Part shown: positions 20,683 through 28,439 of the stretch, piece after piece | Layout: every line of letters starts with the position of its first letter | How positions within the stretch are numbered: position 1 is the first letter of the stretch | Source of the DNA: Mesorhizobium kowhaii | Lineage (GTDB): Bacteria; Pseudomonadota; Alphaproteobacteria; Rhizobiales; Rhizobiaceae | DNA: 64,000 nucleotides | NCBI RefSeq assembly: GCF_003253745.1 | Contig: NZ_MZXV01000051.1 | Span: forward strand, 124,001-188,000 | Direction: 5' to 3' | The notes under the pieces: model-generated | Told to the model about the DNA's origin: nothing | What the model saw: the letters and a program-made list of their open reading frames with translations, nothing else | Database searches by the model: none | Program-made: the position numbers and the translations under genes

Positions 20683-21270
20683 TCAACTCTCCCTGGCACG
20701 TTCTTTCCTGGCGACATGCCGGGCGACGAACCAGGCAAGGATCGCCACCGTCAGACCGATGCCAAGCCCGACCAGCAACCGCTCGTGACGCATCAACGCC
20801 TGGCCGATGAAGTGTTCGGCCCCCAATCCAAAGACATAGCCAATCGTGCTGAACAGCACCGCCCAGATCACCGATGAAATGGCGTTGAGGATGACGAAAC
20901 GCAGCGCTGCGATGTTGGAAAGGCCGGCCGCGATGCCGCCGACAAGGCGCATGCCGTAGACGTAGCGGTTCGACAGCACGAAAATGTCGGGATGGGTGTT
21001 GAGCAGGCGAAAGGCACGGCGAAAGCCGGGCCGCTTGCGCAATCTGACGACATAGGGATGGTCGGCAAAGCGTCGTCCAAGAATGAAGAAGAAGGTGTCG
21101 CCGACGAAGGCGCCAAGGGCGGCCGCGAGGACGCTATGCCACAGCACGAAGACTTGCTGGTGCGCGAAGAAGCCGCCGAGGATGGCCGCACTTTCACCTT
21201 CCGCGACACAGCCGAGGAAGACGGCAAGCAGGCCGTATTGTTCGATCAGGTGATGGATCGTTTCGGTCAT
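20683..21270 (-). CDS. DedA-family (SNARE-associated/VTT) membrane protein
   Basis: A 195-residue inner-membrane protein of the DedA/VTT superfamily. The N-terminus YGLLAVFLGCVAEGESAAIL has the conserved acidic residues. The middle has GDTFFFILGRRF and the FxxNR(Y)xxGMR-like FVLSNRYVYGMRLVGGIAAG, typical of DedA. Four to five hydrophobic segments are visible. Some DedA proteins act as lipid scramblases or flippases; the substrate here is unknown. Its ATG overlaps the stop codon of the upstream DUF1003 gene (ATGA at 21267-21270), indicating translational coupling. Confidence 0.92.
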   Translation of the reverse strand: MTETIHHLIEQYGLLAVFLGCVAEGESAAILGGFFAHQQVFVLWHSVLAAALGAFVGDTFFFILGRRFADHPYVVRLRKRPGFRRAFRLLNTHPDIFVLSNRYVYGMRLVGGIAAGLSNIAALRFVILNAISSVIWAVLFSTIGYVFGLGAEHFIGQALMRHERLLVGLGIGLTVAILAWFVARHVARKERARES

Positions 21271-21830
21271 GAAGACGGCTGCTGCTGCGAAAGCCTTTCG
21301 TCGATCCGCTTGACGAGGTCGGCCAGTCGCACGAGCTCGTCGCGCATGCCGAGGATCTGGCCGTGGCGGAGTTCGTCCAGCTTTTCATGCAGCGCCATGA
21401 TCTCGATCTCCGCCTTCAGGTTGACCTCGTAGTCGTGGGCGGCGTCGATGCGGTCGCGTTCGGTCTGGCGGTTCTGCGCCATCATGATCACCGGCGCCTG
21501 CAAGGCGGCGACCATCGACAGCACGAGGTTGAGGAAGATGAACGGGTAGGGATCGAACGACTCTTGCCCCAGCAGCCACCAGTTGGCGCCGATCCAGAGG
21601 ATCAAGAAGGCGATGAAGGACAGGATGAACGTCCACGAACCACCGACGCGCGCAATGGCATCGGCGATACGGTCGCCCGCGCCCTGAAGGCCGGCAAGGC
21701 TCTCATTGATGTTCTGCGATACCGGCTTGCGGTCGACAGCGCTTTGCAGCACCCGCCTTTCGAGTTCGGTCAGATTTTCCGGCGTTCGCCTTAGCCAGCG
21801 GTTGGCCAGTTCGGGCACTGTCTTGTTCAT
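21267..21830 (-). CDS. DUF1003 family membrane protein
   Basis: A 187-residue protein with two adjacent transmembrane segments (about 72-92 and 105-128). The DUF1003 signature is RVGGSWTFILSFIAFLILWI, then DPYPFIFLNLVLSMVAALQAPVI split by a short loop, and MMAQNRQTERDRIDAAHDYE. A C-terminal coiled coil follows (LHEKLDELR ... LVRLADLVKRIDERLSQ). GGAG 6 bp before ATG 21828-21830 fixes the start at MNKTVPELANRW. The gene is translationally coupled to dedA, suggesting the two membrane proteins work together (inference). Confidence 0.9.
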   Translation of the reverse strand: MNKTVPELANRWLRRTPENLTELERRVLQSAVDRKPVSQNINESLAGLQGAGDRIADAIARVGGSWTFILSFIAFLILWIGANWWLLGQESFDPYPFIFLNLVLSMVAALQAPVIMMAQNRQTERDRIDAAHDYEVNLKAEIEIMALHEKLDELRHGQILGMRDELVRLADLVKRIDERLSQQQPSS

Positions 21831-21925
21831 GGATGTCTCCATACCAAAAGCCTCGGCTTGGCAGCCTCGTCTCCATATAGGAAGATGCCGTTCCGTCAAA
21901 AGCGCGGCACGGAGACGAAAGCAAA

Positions 21926-22642
21926 ATGCCAGACTTCGCGAAAATCCGCGCCCGAGCCGCCAAACGCAAGGGCGGTGAGGCGGAGCTTTCGTCGCTTTTG
22001 GGGCCGGCGCCCGACAATGCCGCCGTGGCTGACATCACCGATGACCGTATTCTATCGACGATGGCCGAGCGCGTCTTTGCCGCCGGTTTCGTCTGGCGCG
22101 TCATCGAACAGAAATGGCCGGGTTTCGAAGAGGCCTTCCTCCGCTTCGAGCCGAAGCGGCTGTTGTTCCAGCCCGACGATTTCTGGCACGATCTGGCTTC
22201 CGATCAGCGCATTGTGCGCAATCCGCAGAAGATCAGATCGGTGCGCGACAATGCTGCCTTCGTCGAGCGCGTGTCTGGGGAATATGGCGGTTTCGGCAAA
22301 TTCCTTGCCGACTGGCCGGCGGACGATCAGGTCGGCCTGATGGCGTATCTCGGCAAGCATGGCAGCCGGCTCGGCGGCAAAACCGGCCAGTATTTCTTGC
22401 GCTGGCTGGGCTGGGATGCCTTCGTCATTTCGGGTGATATGGCGGCCGCGTTGCGCGACGCCGGCCTCGACATCGCCGAAAGCCCGACCTCGAAGAAGGA
22501 TCTCGACAAGATCCAGAGGCAGATCAATCAGTGGGCGGCGGACACGGGCCTGCCGCGCCGGCATATTTCGCGCATCCTGGCGATGTCGATCGGCGACAAC
22601 CATTCGCCGGAAGCGTTGCGCGAATATATGGGCGACGACTGA
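21926..22642 (+). CDS. Tag-like DNA-3-methyladenine glycosylase I family protein
   Basis: A 238-residue protein of the helix-hairpin-helix DNA glycosylase superfamily related to TagI. It has AERVFAAGFVWRVIEQKWPG, FEEAFLRFEPKRL and FLRWLGWDAFVISGDMAAALRDAG. The N-terminal CxW... zinc part of classical TagI is missing, which is usual for this longer rhizobial branch. A role in base-excision repair of alkylated adenine is therefore inferred from homology. The ATG at 21926 follows AGCAAA; no strong Shine-Dalgarno is seen. Divergent from the DUF1003 gene. Confidence 0.75.
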   Translation: MPDFAKIRARAAKRKGGEAELSSLLGPAPDNAAVADITDDRILSTMAERVFAAGFVWRVIEQKWPGFEEAFLRFEPKRLLFQPDDFWHDLASDQRIVRNPQKIRSVRDNAAFVERVSGEYGGFGKFLADWPADDQVGLMAYLGKHGSRLGGKTGQYFLRWLGWDAFVISGDMAAALRDAGLDIAESPTSKKDLDKIQRQINQWAADTGLPRRHISRILAMSIGDNHSPEALREYMGDD

Positions 22643-22666
22643 TCCCTGGTCGCCCAAGCTATGATC

Positions 22667-22711
22667 TGACATTCGGTCTGGACACGAATGACATATGACA
22701 TTCGGTCTGGA
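22667..22711. repeat. Two 16-bp direct repeats upstream of nadE
   Basis: TGACATTCGGTCTGGA occurs at 22667-22682 and again at 22696-22711, identical and spaced 29 bp start to start. The gap also contains CGAATG, complementary to the CATTCG inside each copy. The pair ends 54 bp before the nadE start, a typical position for an activator or repressor binding in tandem. Function is inferred from position. Confidence 0.5.
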
Positions 22712-22765
22712 TTGGTCCAAACGAACGCCATTGCTCGGGCAAATTTGCCGCGCTAAGTCAGCAAC

Positions 22766-24442
22766 ATGACCAAGAAGCTCGACACCCTGCGCATCGCCGT
22801 CGCCCAGCTCAATCCGACTGTTGGCGACATATCAGGCAATCTCGCCAAGGCCCGCGAGGCGAGGGCGGATGCCGCCCGCCAGGGCGCCGACCTCGTGCTC
22901 TATACCGAGCTTTTCCTCGCCGGCTATCCGCCGGAGGATCTGGTGCTGAAGCCGGCCTTCCTGAAGGCCTGCGAAAAAGCGGCACAGGACTTTGCCGCCG
23001 ATACCGCCGATGGCGGCCCGGGCGTCATCATCGGCACGCCGCTGAAGCGCAAGAGCGGCACGCACAATTCGATCATCTTCGCCGATGGCGGCAAGATCAT
23101 CGCCGAGCGCTACAAGCTCGATTTGCCGAACTACGGCGAATTCGACGAGAAGCGCGTCTTCCAGGCCGGACCCGAGATCCAGGGGCCGGTCAATTTCCGC
23201 GGCGTGCGGATCGGAATTCCGATCTGCGAAGACATCTGGGGCGATGTCGGCATCTGCGAGACGCTGGCCGAAAGCGGGGCCGAAATCCTGCTGGTGCCGA
23301 ACGGCTCGCCCTATTATCGCACCAAGATCGATGTCCGCCACCAGGTCGTCATCCGCCAGGTCATCGAATGCGGGCTGCCGATGATCTACGCCAACCAGCT
23401 CGGCGGCCAGGACGAGCTGATCTTCGACGGTGCGTCGTTTGCCATCGGCGCTGACAAGACGCTGGCCTTCCAGATGAGCCAGTTCGAGGAAGCGGTCGAC
23501 GTCACCACCTGGAAACGAACGGATGGTGGCTGGGTCTGCTCGGAAGGGCCGATGTCGAAGATCCCGGACAGGGACGAGGCCGACTACCGCGCCTGCATGC
23601 TTGGCCTGCGCGACTACGTCAACAAGAACGGTTTCAAGAATGTCGTGCTCGGCCTGTCCGGCGGTATCGACTCGGCGATCTGCGCCGCCCTTGCCGTCGA
23701 TGCGCTTGGCGAGGAACGCCTGCGCGCGGTGATGATGCCCTACCGCTACACCTCGAAGGACTCGCTGAAAGATGCCGAGGATTGCGCCCGCGCGCTCGGC
23801 TGCCGCTATGACATCGTGCCGATCTTCGAGCCGGTCGAGGGCTTCCTGCACACGCTGACGCAGCTCTTCGAGGGCACCAAGGAAGGCATCACCGAGGAGA
23901 ACCTGCAGAGCCGCGCGCGCGGCACCATCCTGATGGCGATCTCCAACAAGTTCGGCTCGATGGTCGTCACGACGGGCAACAAGAGCGAGATGTCGGTCGG
24001 TTATGCCACGCTCTACGGCGACATGAACGGCGGCTTCAATCCGATCAAGGACCTCTACAAGATGCAGGTCTACGCGCTGTCGCGCTGGCGCAACAGCCAC
24101 GTGCCGCCGGGCGCGCTCGGGCCTTCCGGCGAGGTGATCCCCAAGAACATCATCGACAAGGCGCCGTCGGCGGAATTGCGCGAGAACCAGACCGACCAGG
24201 ATTCGCTGCCGCCCTATCCGGTGCTGGACGATATCCTCGAATGCCTGGTCGAGAACGAGATGGGGGTCGACGACATCGTCGCACGCGGTCACGACCGGGC
24301 GACGGTGACACGCATCGAGCACCTGCTCTACATCGCCGAATACAAGCGCCGGCAGGCTGCACCCGGCGTGAAGATCACCAGGAAGAATTTTGGCCGCGAC
24401 CGCCGCTATCCCATCACCAACCGTTTTAGGGATCGCGGCTAG
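22766..24442 (+). CDS. nadE: Glutamine-dependent NAD+ synthetase
   Basis: A 558-residue cytosolic enzyme that amidates nicotinic acid adenine dinucleotide to NAD+ using glutamine. The N-terminal nitrilase-like amidase has the catalytic triad Glu48 (LYTELFLAGYPPEDL), Lys117 (RYKLDLPNYGEF) and Cys154 (PICEDIW). The C-terminal synthetase has the ATP pyrophosphatase loop GLSGGIDSA at residues 296-304, then TTGNKSEMSVGY and the C-terminal KITRKNFGRDRRYP. Length matches glutaminase-fused NadE. The upstream direct repeats at 22667 may control it. Confidence 0.96.
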   Translation: MTKKLDTLRIAVAQLNPTVGDISGNLAKAREARADAARQGADLVLYTELFLAGYPPEDLVLKPAFLKACEKAAQDFAADTADGGPGVIIGTPLKRKSGTHNSIIFADGGKIIAERYKLDLPNYGEFDEKRVFQAGPEIQGPVNFRGVRIGIPICEDIWGDVGICETLAESGAEILLVPNGSPYYRTKIDVRHQVVIRQVIECGLPMIYANQLGGQDELIFDGASFAIGADKTLAFQMSQFEEAVDVTTWKRTDGGWVCSEGPMSKIPDRDEADYRACMLGLRDYVNKNGFKNVVLGLSGGIDSAICAALAVDALGEERLRAVMMPYRYTSKDSLKDAEDCARALGCRYDIVPIFEPVEGFLHTLTQLFEGTKEGITEENLQSRARGTILMAISNKFGSMVVTTGNKSEMSVGYATLYGDMNGGFNPIKDLYKMQVYALSRWRNSHVPPGALGPSGEVIPKNIIDKAPSAELRENQTDQDSLPPYPVLDDILECLVENEMGVDDIVARGHDRATVTRIEHLLYIAEYKRRQAAPGVKITRKNFGRDRRYPITNRFRDRG

Positions 24443-24566
24443 ATACCGGTCGCGGACCGGCTCGATCGCAGTCCGCAATGAACAGTATGCTGCCGTCGCG
24501 ACATCAGCCTGTTGTTGCAAAATAACCTCAGTGCTTGGATCAGATAGACTTTTGGCGTGAGCCGAT

Positions 24567-24595
24567 CTTGGCGATGCATCGTGGCGTCTCTATAA
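24567..24595 (+). promoter_or_regulatory. Predicted housekeeping promoter
   Basis: CTTGGC at 24567-24572 and CTATAA at 24590-24595 are separated by exactly 17 bp, close to the alphaproteobacterial sigma-70 consensus (CTTGAC, 17 bp, CTATAT). Transcription would start near 24602, giving a leader of about 270 nt before the ABC exporter, or a separate small RNA. Confidence 0.6.
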
Positions 24596-24675
24596 GGACC
24601 GTTCCGCGATTCACTTGCGGGAGGTCCGAATGGCAGTATTTCAAATGGTAATGCGAGGCCGCGAAGCCTAGGTCT

Positions 24676-24719
24676 CATCCGGCGTTCCGCGAGGGTTTTG
24701 TCCTCGCGCCTATGCCGGA
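24676..24719 (+). other. Nested hairpin in the leader
   Basis: ATCCGGC (24676-24682) pairs with GCCGGAT (24713-24719), and inside it CGCGAGG (24687-24693) pairs with CCTCGCG (24701-24707) around a 7-nt loop GTTTTGT. The two perfect 7-bp stems are joined by small asymmetric internal loops. There is no U tract, so it is not an obvious terminator. It could be a cis-regulatory element or part of a small RNA. Confidence 0.4.
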
Positions 24720-24873
24720 TTGAGCACAGGCTTATGCCGATGCCGGTCGCCGCCCGATTACGGGCGAGACGCCAAATATGCCACTCCGCATTCTGGGCCA
24801 TCATTAGCCCTTGCGCGGCTTCTTCAATTTTCGACCTTACTGGGATCGGGCTCGTTTGCGCCCGAATGACATC

Positions 24874-26679
24874 ATGGCTCGTTTTAGAATCGATTTGCGC
24901 GCGAGCGCCTTTCGCAGCGTTCTTGGTTTCACGCTCACCCATTGGCGGCGTCAGCCGTGGCGGCTTTCGCCCATCATGGGCGGCTTCCTGCTGTCGACGC
25001 TGGCCGACGTCTTGACGCCGCTCTATTCCGGCCGGCTGGTCGACGCCGTTGCCAGCAGTGCCGGCGCCGACGCAATTGCCTGGAATGCCGCGGTGACGGC
25101 ATTTTCGATACTGATGGCCCTGGCGCTGACCGGCGTCGTGCTGCGCAACCTTGCCTTCATGGCGATCGTCGAGCTGACGCTGAAGATGATGGCGGATATC
25201 GCCGCTGACGCCTTCCATCGCGTCCAGCGCTTTTCCACCGACTGGCACGCCAACAGCTTTGCCGGTTCGACCGTGCGCAAGGTGACGCGCGGCATGTGGG
25301 CGCTCGACCTGCTCAACGACACGATCCTCATCGCGCTGCTGCCGTCGGTCGTCATGCTGGTCGGCTCGACGCTGCTGCTTGGCTGGTTCTGGCCGCTGAT
25401 GGGTGCTGTCGTTGCTGCTGGCTCGGTGCTGTTCATCACGGTGACGGCGATGCTGTCGCTCGGCTATGTCGCACCGGCGGCAAGGCTCGCCAACACCTGG
25501 GACACGCGCCTCGGCGGTTCGCTGGCCGACGCAGTCAGCTGCAACGCCGTGGTCAAGGGTTTTGGCGCCGAGGAGCGCGAGGAGCGCCGCCTTGCCCGGG
25601 TCGTCGCCAAATGGCGTGCGCGCACGCGGCGCACCTGGGTGCGCGGCACCATCAACGGCACCACGCAAGGGGCGCTGCTGCTGGTCATGAGAGCCGCGGT
25701 GATCGGCCTGGCGTTGATGCTGTGGTCGTGGGGGCAAGCGAGCGCCGGTGACGTCGCCTTCGTGCTGACCTCGTTTTTCGTTCTGCAGGGCTATCTGAGG
25801 GATATCGGCACCCATATCCGCAATTTGCAACGCTCGATCAACGACATGGAGGAACTGGTCGATTTCCAGTCCGAACCGCTTGGCATCGAGGACCGGCCTG
25901 GCGCCAGGCCGATCCGGATCACGCAGGGGGCTATCCGCTTCGACAACGTCACCTTTCACTACGGCAGTCACCGATCGGCGCTTTACCGTGACTTTTCGGT
26001 TGATGTCGCGCCGGGCGAACGTGTCGGGCTCGTCGGCCATTCGGGTTCGGGCAAGACGACTTTCGTCAAGCTGATCCAGCGGCTCTATGACGTGAATGCG
26101 GGAAAAATCCTGGTCGATGGCCAGGACATCTCGCAGGTGGCGCAGGCGTCGCTGCGCGGGCAGATCGCCATCGTCCAGCAGGAACCGATCCTGTTCCACC
26201 GGTCGCTGGCCGAGAACATTGCCTATGCCCGGCCGACAGCGACGCAAGATGAGATCGAGCATGCCGCGCGGTTGGCGAGTGCGCACGACTTCATCGCCAA
26301 CCTGCCGAAGGGTTACGGGACGCTGGTCGGCGAACGCGGCGTGAAACTGTCGGGCGGCGAGCGTCAGCGCGTGGCGATCGCGCGCGCTTTCCTTGCCGAT
26401 GCGCGCATCCTGATCCTCGACGAGGCGACATCGAGCCTCGATTCGGAATCGGAGGTGCTGATCCAGCAGGCGATGGAACGGCTGATGGTCGGCCGCACGA
26501 CGCTGGTCATCGCGCACCGGCTTTCGACGGTGCGGGCGCTCGACAGGCTGCTGGTCTTCGATCGCGGCAGAATCGTCGAGGAAGGCTCGCATGACGAACT
26601 GATCCGGCTGAACGGCGGCATCTATCGCCGCCTGTTCGAACGACAGGCACTCGAACTGACCAAGGGCTTGGTCATCTGA
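24874..26679 (+). CDS. ABC exporter, fused permease and ATPase
   Basis: A 601-residue half-transporter of the MsbA/ABCB type that would work as a homodimer in the inner membrane. The N-terminal half has about six transmembrane helices (for example residues 30-50, 75-95, 150-190 and 265-290). The nucleotide-binding half has Walker A GHSGSGKTT, Q-loop IVQQEP, signature LSGGERQRVAIARAF, Walker B ILILDEATSSLDSESE and the H-loop VIAHRLSTVRALD. The substrate cannot be told from sequence. ATG 24874 (MARFRIDLRASAF) is preferred to an in-frame TTG at 24811. A long structured leader precedes it and a hairpin follows. Confidence 0.9.
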   Translation: MARFRIDLRASAFRSVLGFTLTHWRRQPWRLSPIMGGFLLSTLADVLTPLYSGRLVDAVASSAGADAIAWNAAVTAFSILMALALTGVVLRNLAFMAIVELTLKMMADIAADAFHRVQRFSTDWHANSFAGSTVRKVTRGMWALDLLNDTILIALLPSVVMLVGSTLLLGWFWPLMGAVVAAGSVLFITVTAMLSLGYVAPAARLANTWDTRLGGSLADAVSCNAVVKGFGAEEREERRLARVVAKWRARTRRTWVRGTINGTTQGALLLVMRAAVIGLALMLWSWGQASAGDVAFVLTSFFVLQGYLRDIGTHIRNLQRSINDMEELVDFQSEPLGIEDRPGARPIRITQGAIRFDNVTFHYGSHRSALYRDFSVDVAPGERVGLVGHSGSGKTTFVKLIQRLYDVNAGKILVDGQDISQVAQASLRGQIAIVQQEPILFHRSLAENIAYARPTATQDEIEHAARLASAHDFIANLPKGYGTLVGERGVKLSGGERQRVAIARAFLADARILILDEATSSLDSESEVLIQQAMERLMVGRTTLVIAHRLSTVRALDRLLVFDRGRIVEEGSHDELIRLNGGIYRRLFERQALELTKGLVI

Positions 26680-26682
26680 CCT

Positions 26683-26716
26683 GAGGTGGCCTCCGGCTTC
26701 GGACGGAGGCCACCTC
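26683..26716 (+). terminator. Strong hairpin after the ABC exporter gene
   Basis: GAGGTGGCCTCCG at 26683-26695 pairs perfectly with CGGAGGCCACCTC at 26704-26716 around an 8-nt loop. The 13-bp GC-rich stem starts 3 bp after the stop codon. No U tract follows, so it may be a factor-assisted terminator or an mRNA-stabilising element. Confidence 0.6.
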
Positions 26717-26972
26717 TATCAGAGGCGCTTTCAGCCGCTGTCAACTCTGCGGTTGCAACAGCGAGCTTCCGTCAGTCGGTTGGAGTGACGCGAATCAGCA
26801 TCCAGTGCGTTTCCAGATCCTGAGTTTTGAGACGTCTTGTTTACGTTGTTTCTACCACTGGTTGGTATACATTTACTCCAGGCAACCCAAAGACGGTCTA
26901 TGCATATCCTGGAATCCGATTAACCTGTGCTGGATTTCACCCTGCGGCAGACGACCTTCTACAGGCTTCACG
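26717..26972. other. Upstream region of the GNAT-like gene
   Basis: About 256 bp with a clear local drop in GC content between roughly 26820 and 26940 (runs such as GTTTTGAGACGTCTTG and GGTATACATTTACTCC). An in-frame extension of the downstream gene through this area has no protein-like character. It probably contains the promoter and may mark the edge of transferred DNA. Confidence 0.4.
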
Positions 26973-28154
26973 ATGCATCTTGTGTCCGCAAATGCCGGTC
27001 CGGAAAAGGTGGCTGCGCCGTCGGTGCTGGAATCTCAGCACGGCTCGGTTCGGCCGCTCGCTGCCGAAGATCTCGAGCGCGTCGCCGCACTCTTCCTGAC
27101 GAAGTTTCGCCGGCGGCGGCGTCATCTCCTCGATCGCGCGATCGCGGAGACGGCCGAGTATATGAGAGAGATTTATCTTGACCCTGCCGGCCAGTCCGGT
27201 GCGAGCAACGCTCTTGTCCAGATCAACCGGCAGGGTCGTTTGGGTGGGTTCCTCGGCGTCCTGAAAGCCCGCTACGAGCTCAACGGAGCGGCATTGAATG
27301 CGGCGATCATCGGTCCGCTCATGGCCGACCCCGGCACCGATGACGGCTCGGCCGGACCGCAATTGCTGCGAGCCGTGCATCAAGGCGAATTCGATCTGCA
27401 TCTGACCGATTCGGCCAACCGGACATCTTTGGCCTTCGCGCGCCCGATGAAGTATCAGCTCCTGCCGGTGCATTGTCTGGGATGGACCTGTATTTTCCGG
27501 CCTGCCGCGATGGCCGCCGCCGCACTGCACCGTAAATGGCCCGGCCTGCCTCGCTTGGCACTCGATCCCTGTGCGAGAGCTTTCGATGCTCTTTCGAAAA
27601 GAAGGTTCGGGTCCCCCGTCCAGCTTTCATCGTCGCATCGGGTCCACCGTGAGCCGATCGATGCCGCGCAATTTGCCGAGCGGCTGCCGACCCTCCTGTC
27701 CGATTACTCTCTTCGGCCGAATTGGAAGGATGGCGAGCTGCCACGGCTGCTTGCGCTGGCGGCCGAGAAGCGGGCCGACGGCCCACTTCATTTCGGTGGG
27801 ACTTACGACGAAACGGGCAAAATGCTCGGTTGTTATGCCTTCTACGGTCAAGCTGGCGACATCGCGAGCCTGTTGCAAATCCAGGCGTCCGGATCTCACT
27901 GGGGCGCAACTCTGGATGGCCTTATCGCGGCCGCGTGGGATATGGGTTGCGTGGGCATCACCGGGCAGACGCAGAGCAGATTCATGCCTCAACTCTTCGG
28001 CTACAAGAATGTCTTCTTCCGCTATGCCGGGGGGACGATGGTCCGCTCGCGAATTGCTGAGGTCACGGAAGCGGTCCGCTCCGGCGACATCTTTATCGGT
28101 GGGTTGATCGGCGACCGCTGGACCCGCCTCAGTTCCGACGACTTCGGCCGCTGA
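26973..28154 (+). CDS. GNAT-like acyltransferase family protein
   Basis: A 393-residue cytosolic protein. Its opening after about residue 24, SVRPLAAEDLERVAALFLTK, is typical of GNAT N-acyltransferases. A second acetyltransferase-like region occupies the C-terminal third (HFGGTYDETGKMLGCYAFYG, then SHWGATLDGLIAAAWDMGCV). Substrate unknown; large two-domain GNAT proteins of this kind occur near polysaccharide genes, but no such genes are here. The start is ATG 26973 (MHLVSANAGPEKVAAPSVLE). Its stop codon is only 2 bp before a decayed NAD-kinase-like remnant, and its upstream region is AT-richer than the surroundings. Both hint at insertion or rearrangement. Confidence 0.55.
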   Translation: MHLVSANAGPEKVAAPSVLESQHGSVRPLAAEDLERVAALFLTKFRRRRRHLLDRAIAETAEYMREIYLDPAGQSGASNALVQINRQGRLGGFLGVLKARYELNGAALNAAIIGPLMADPGTDDGSAGPQLLRAVHQGEFDLHLTDSANRTSLAFARPMKYQLLPVHCLGWTCIFRPAAMAAAALHRKWPGLPRLALDPCARAFDALSKRRFGSPVQLSSSHRVHREPIDAAQFAERLPTLLSDYSLRPNWKDGELPRLLALAAEKRADGPLHFGGTYDETGKMLGCYAFYGQAGDIASLLQIQASGSHWGATLDGLIAAAWDMGCVGITGQTQSRFMPQLFGYKNVFFRYAGGTMVRSRIAEVTEAVRSGDIFIGGLIGDRWTRLSSDDFGR

Positions 28155-28156
28155 TC

Positions 28157-28340
28157 GCCTTCAACGACCTGTTCGTCGGCGCCAGCACGCATGTCTCGGC
28201 CCGCTACGAGTTGACCTATGGCGGCAGTCGTCGAGCGGCATCACTATCTCGGCCGGCGTCGGCTTCCACCGGCTGGTTGCGCTCGGTCATGGTGGGCGCC
28301 GCCGGACTGGCCGCCGCCTATGAGCCGCCCGAGGCGCACG
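28157..28340 (+). pseudogene. Decayed NAD-kinase-like gene remnant
   Basis: Joining three frame segments gives a recognisable NAD-kinase-like stretch. 28157-28224 reads AFNDLFVGASTHVSARYELT and YGG. 28225-28264, in another frame, reads QSSSGITISAGVG. From 28265, back in the first frame, it reads STGWLRSVMVGAAGLAAAYE. The GVG-STGW block corresponds to the glycine-rich STGSTAW-type motif of the NAD kinase family. At least two indels separate the pieces (one extra T near 28264), and both ends of the gene are missing. Nothing equivalent remains upstream, where the GNAT-like gene ends. This is a clear pseudogene fragment; the precise parent family is inferred. Confidence 0.55.
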
Positions 28341-28439
28341 CCGCCCCGGTCTTTTCATTGCACGCGTCCTGTTCTATGTCTGCCGCACCGCGCGGGGGCG
28401 CGTCTTGTCAATCACAAAAGCATCCGGTACGCCCCGCTC

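Larger units (their letters stand above)
24443..24873. other. Long leader region before the ABC exporter gene
   Basis: This 431-bp gap has no credible gene but clear structure. A promoter-like pair lies at 24567-24595. Downstream come GGACC/GGTCC arms at 24596-24600/24623-24627 enclosing CCGC/GCGG, a short GGC/GCC hairpin near 24655-24668, and a nested hairpin at 24676-24719 (ATCCGGC/GCCGGAT outside, CGCGAGG/CCTCGCG inside). No known riboswitch class was recognised. Confidence 0.55.
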
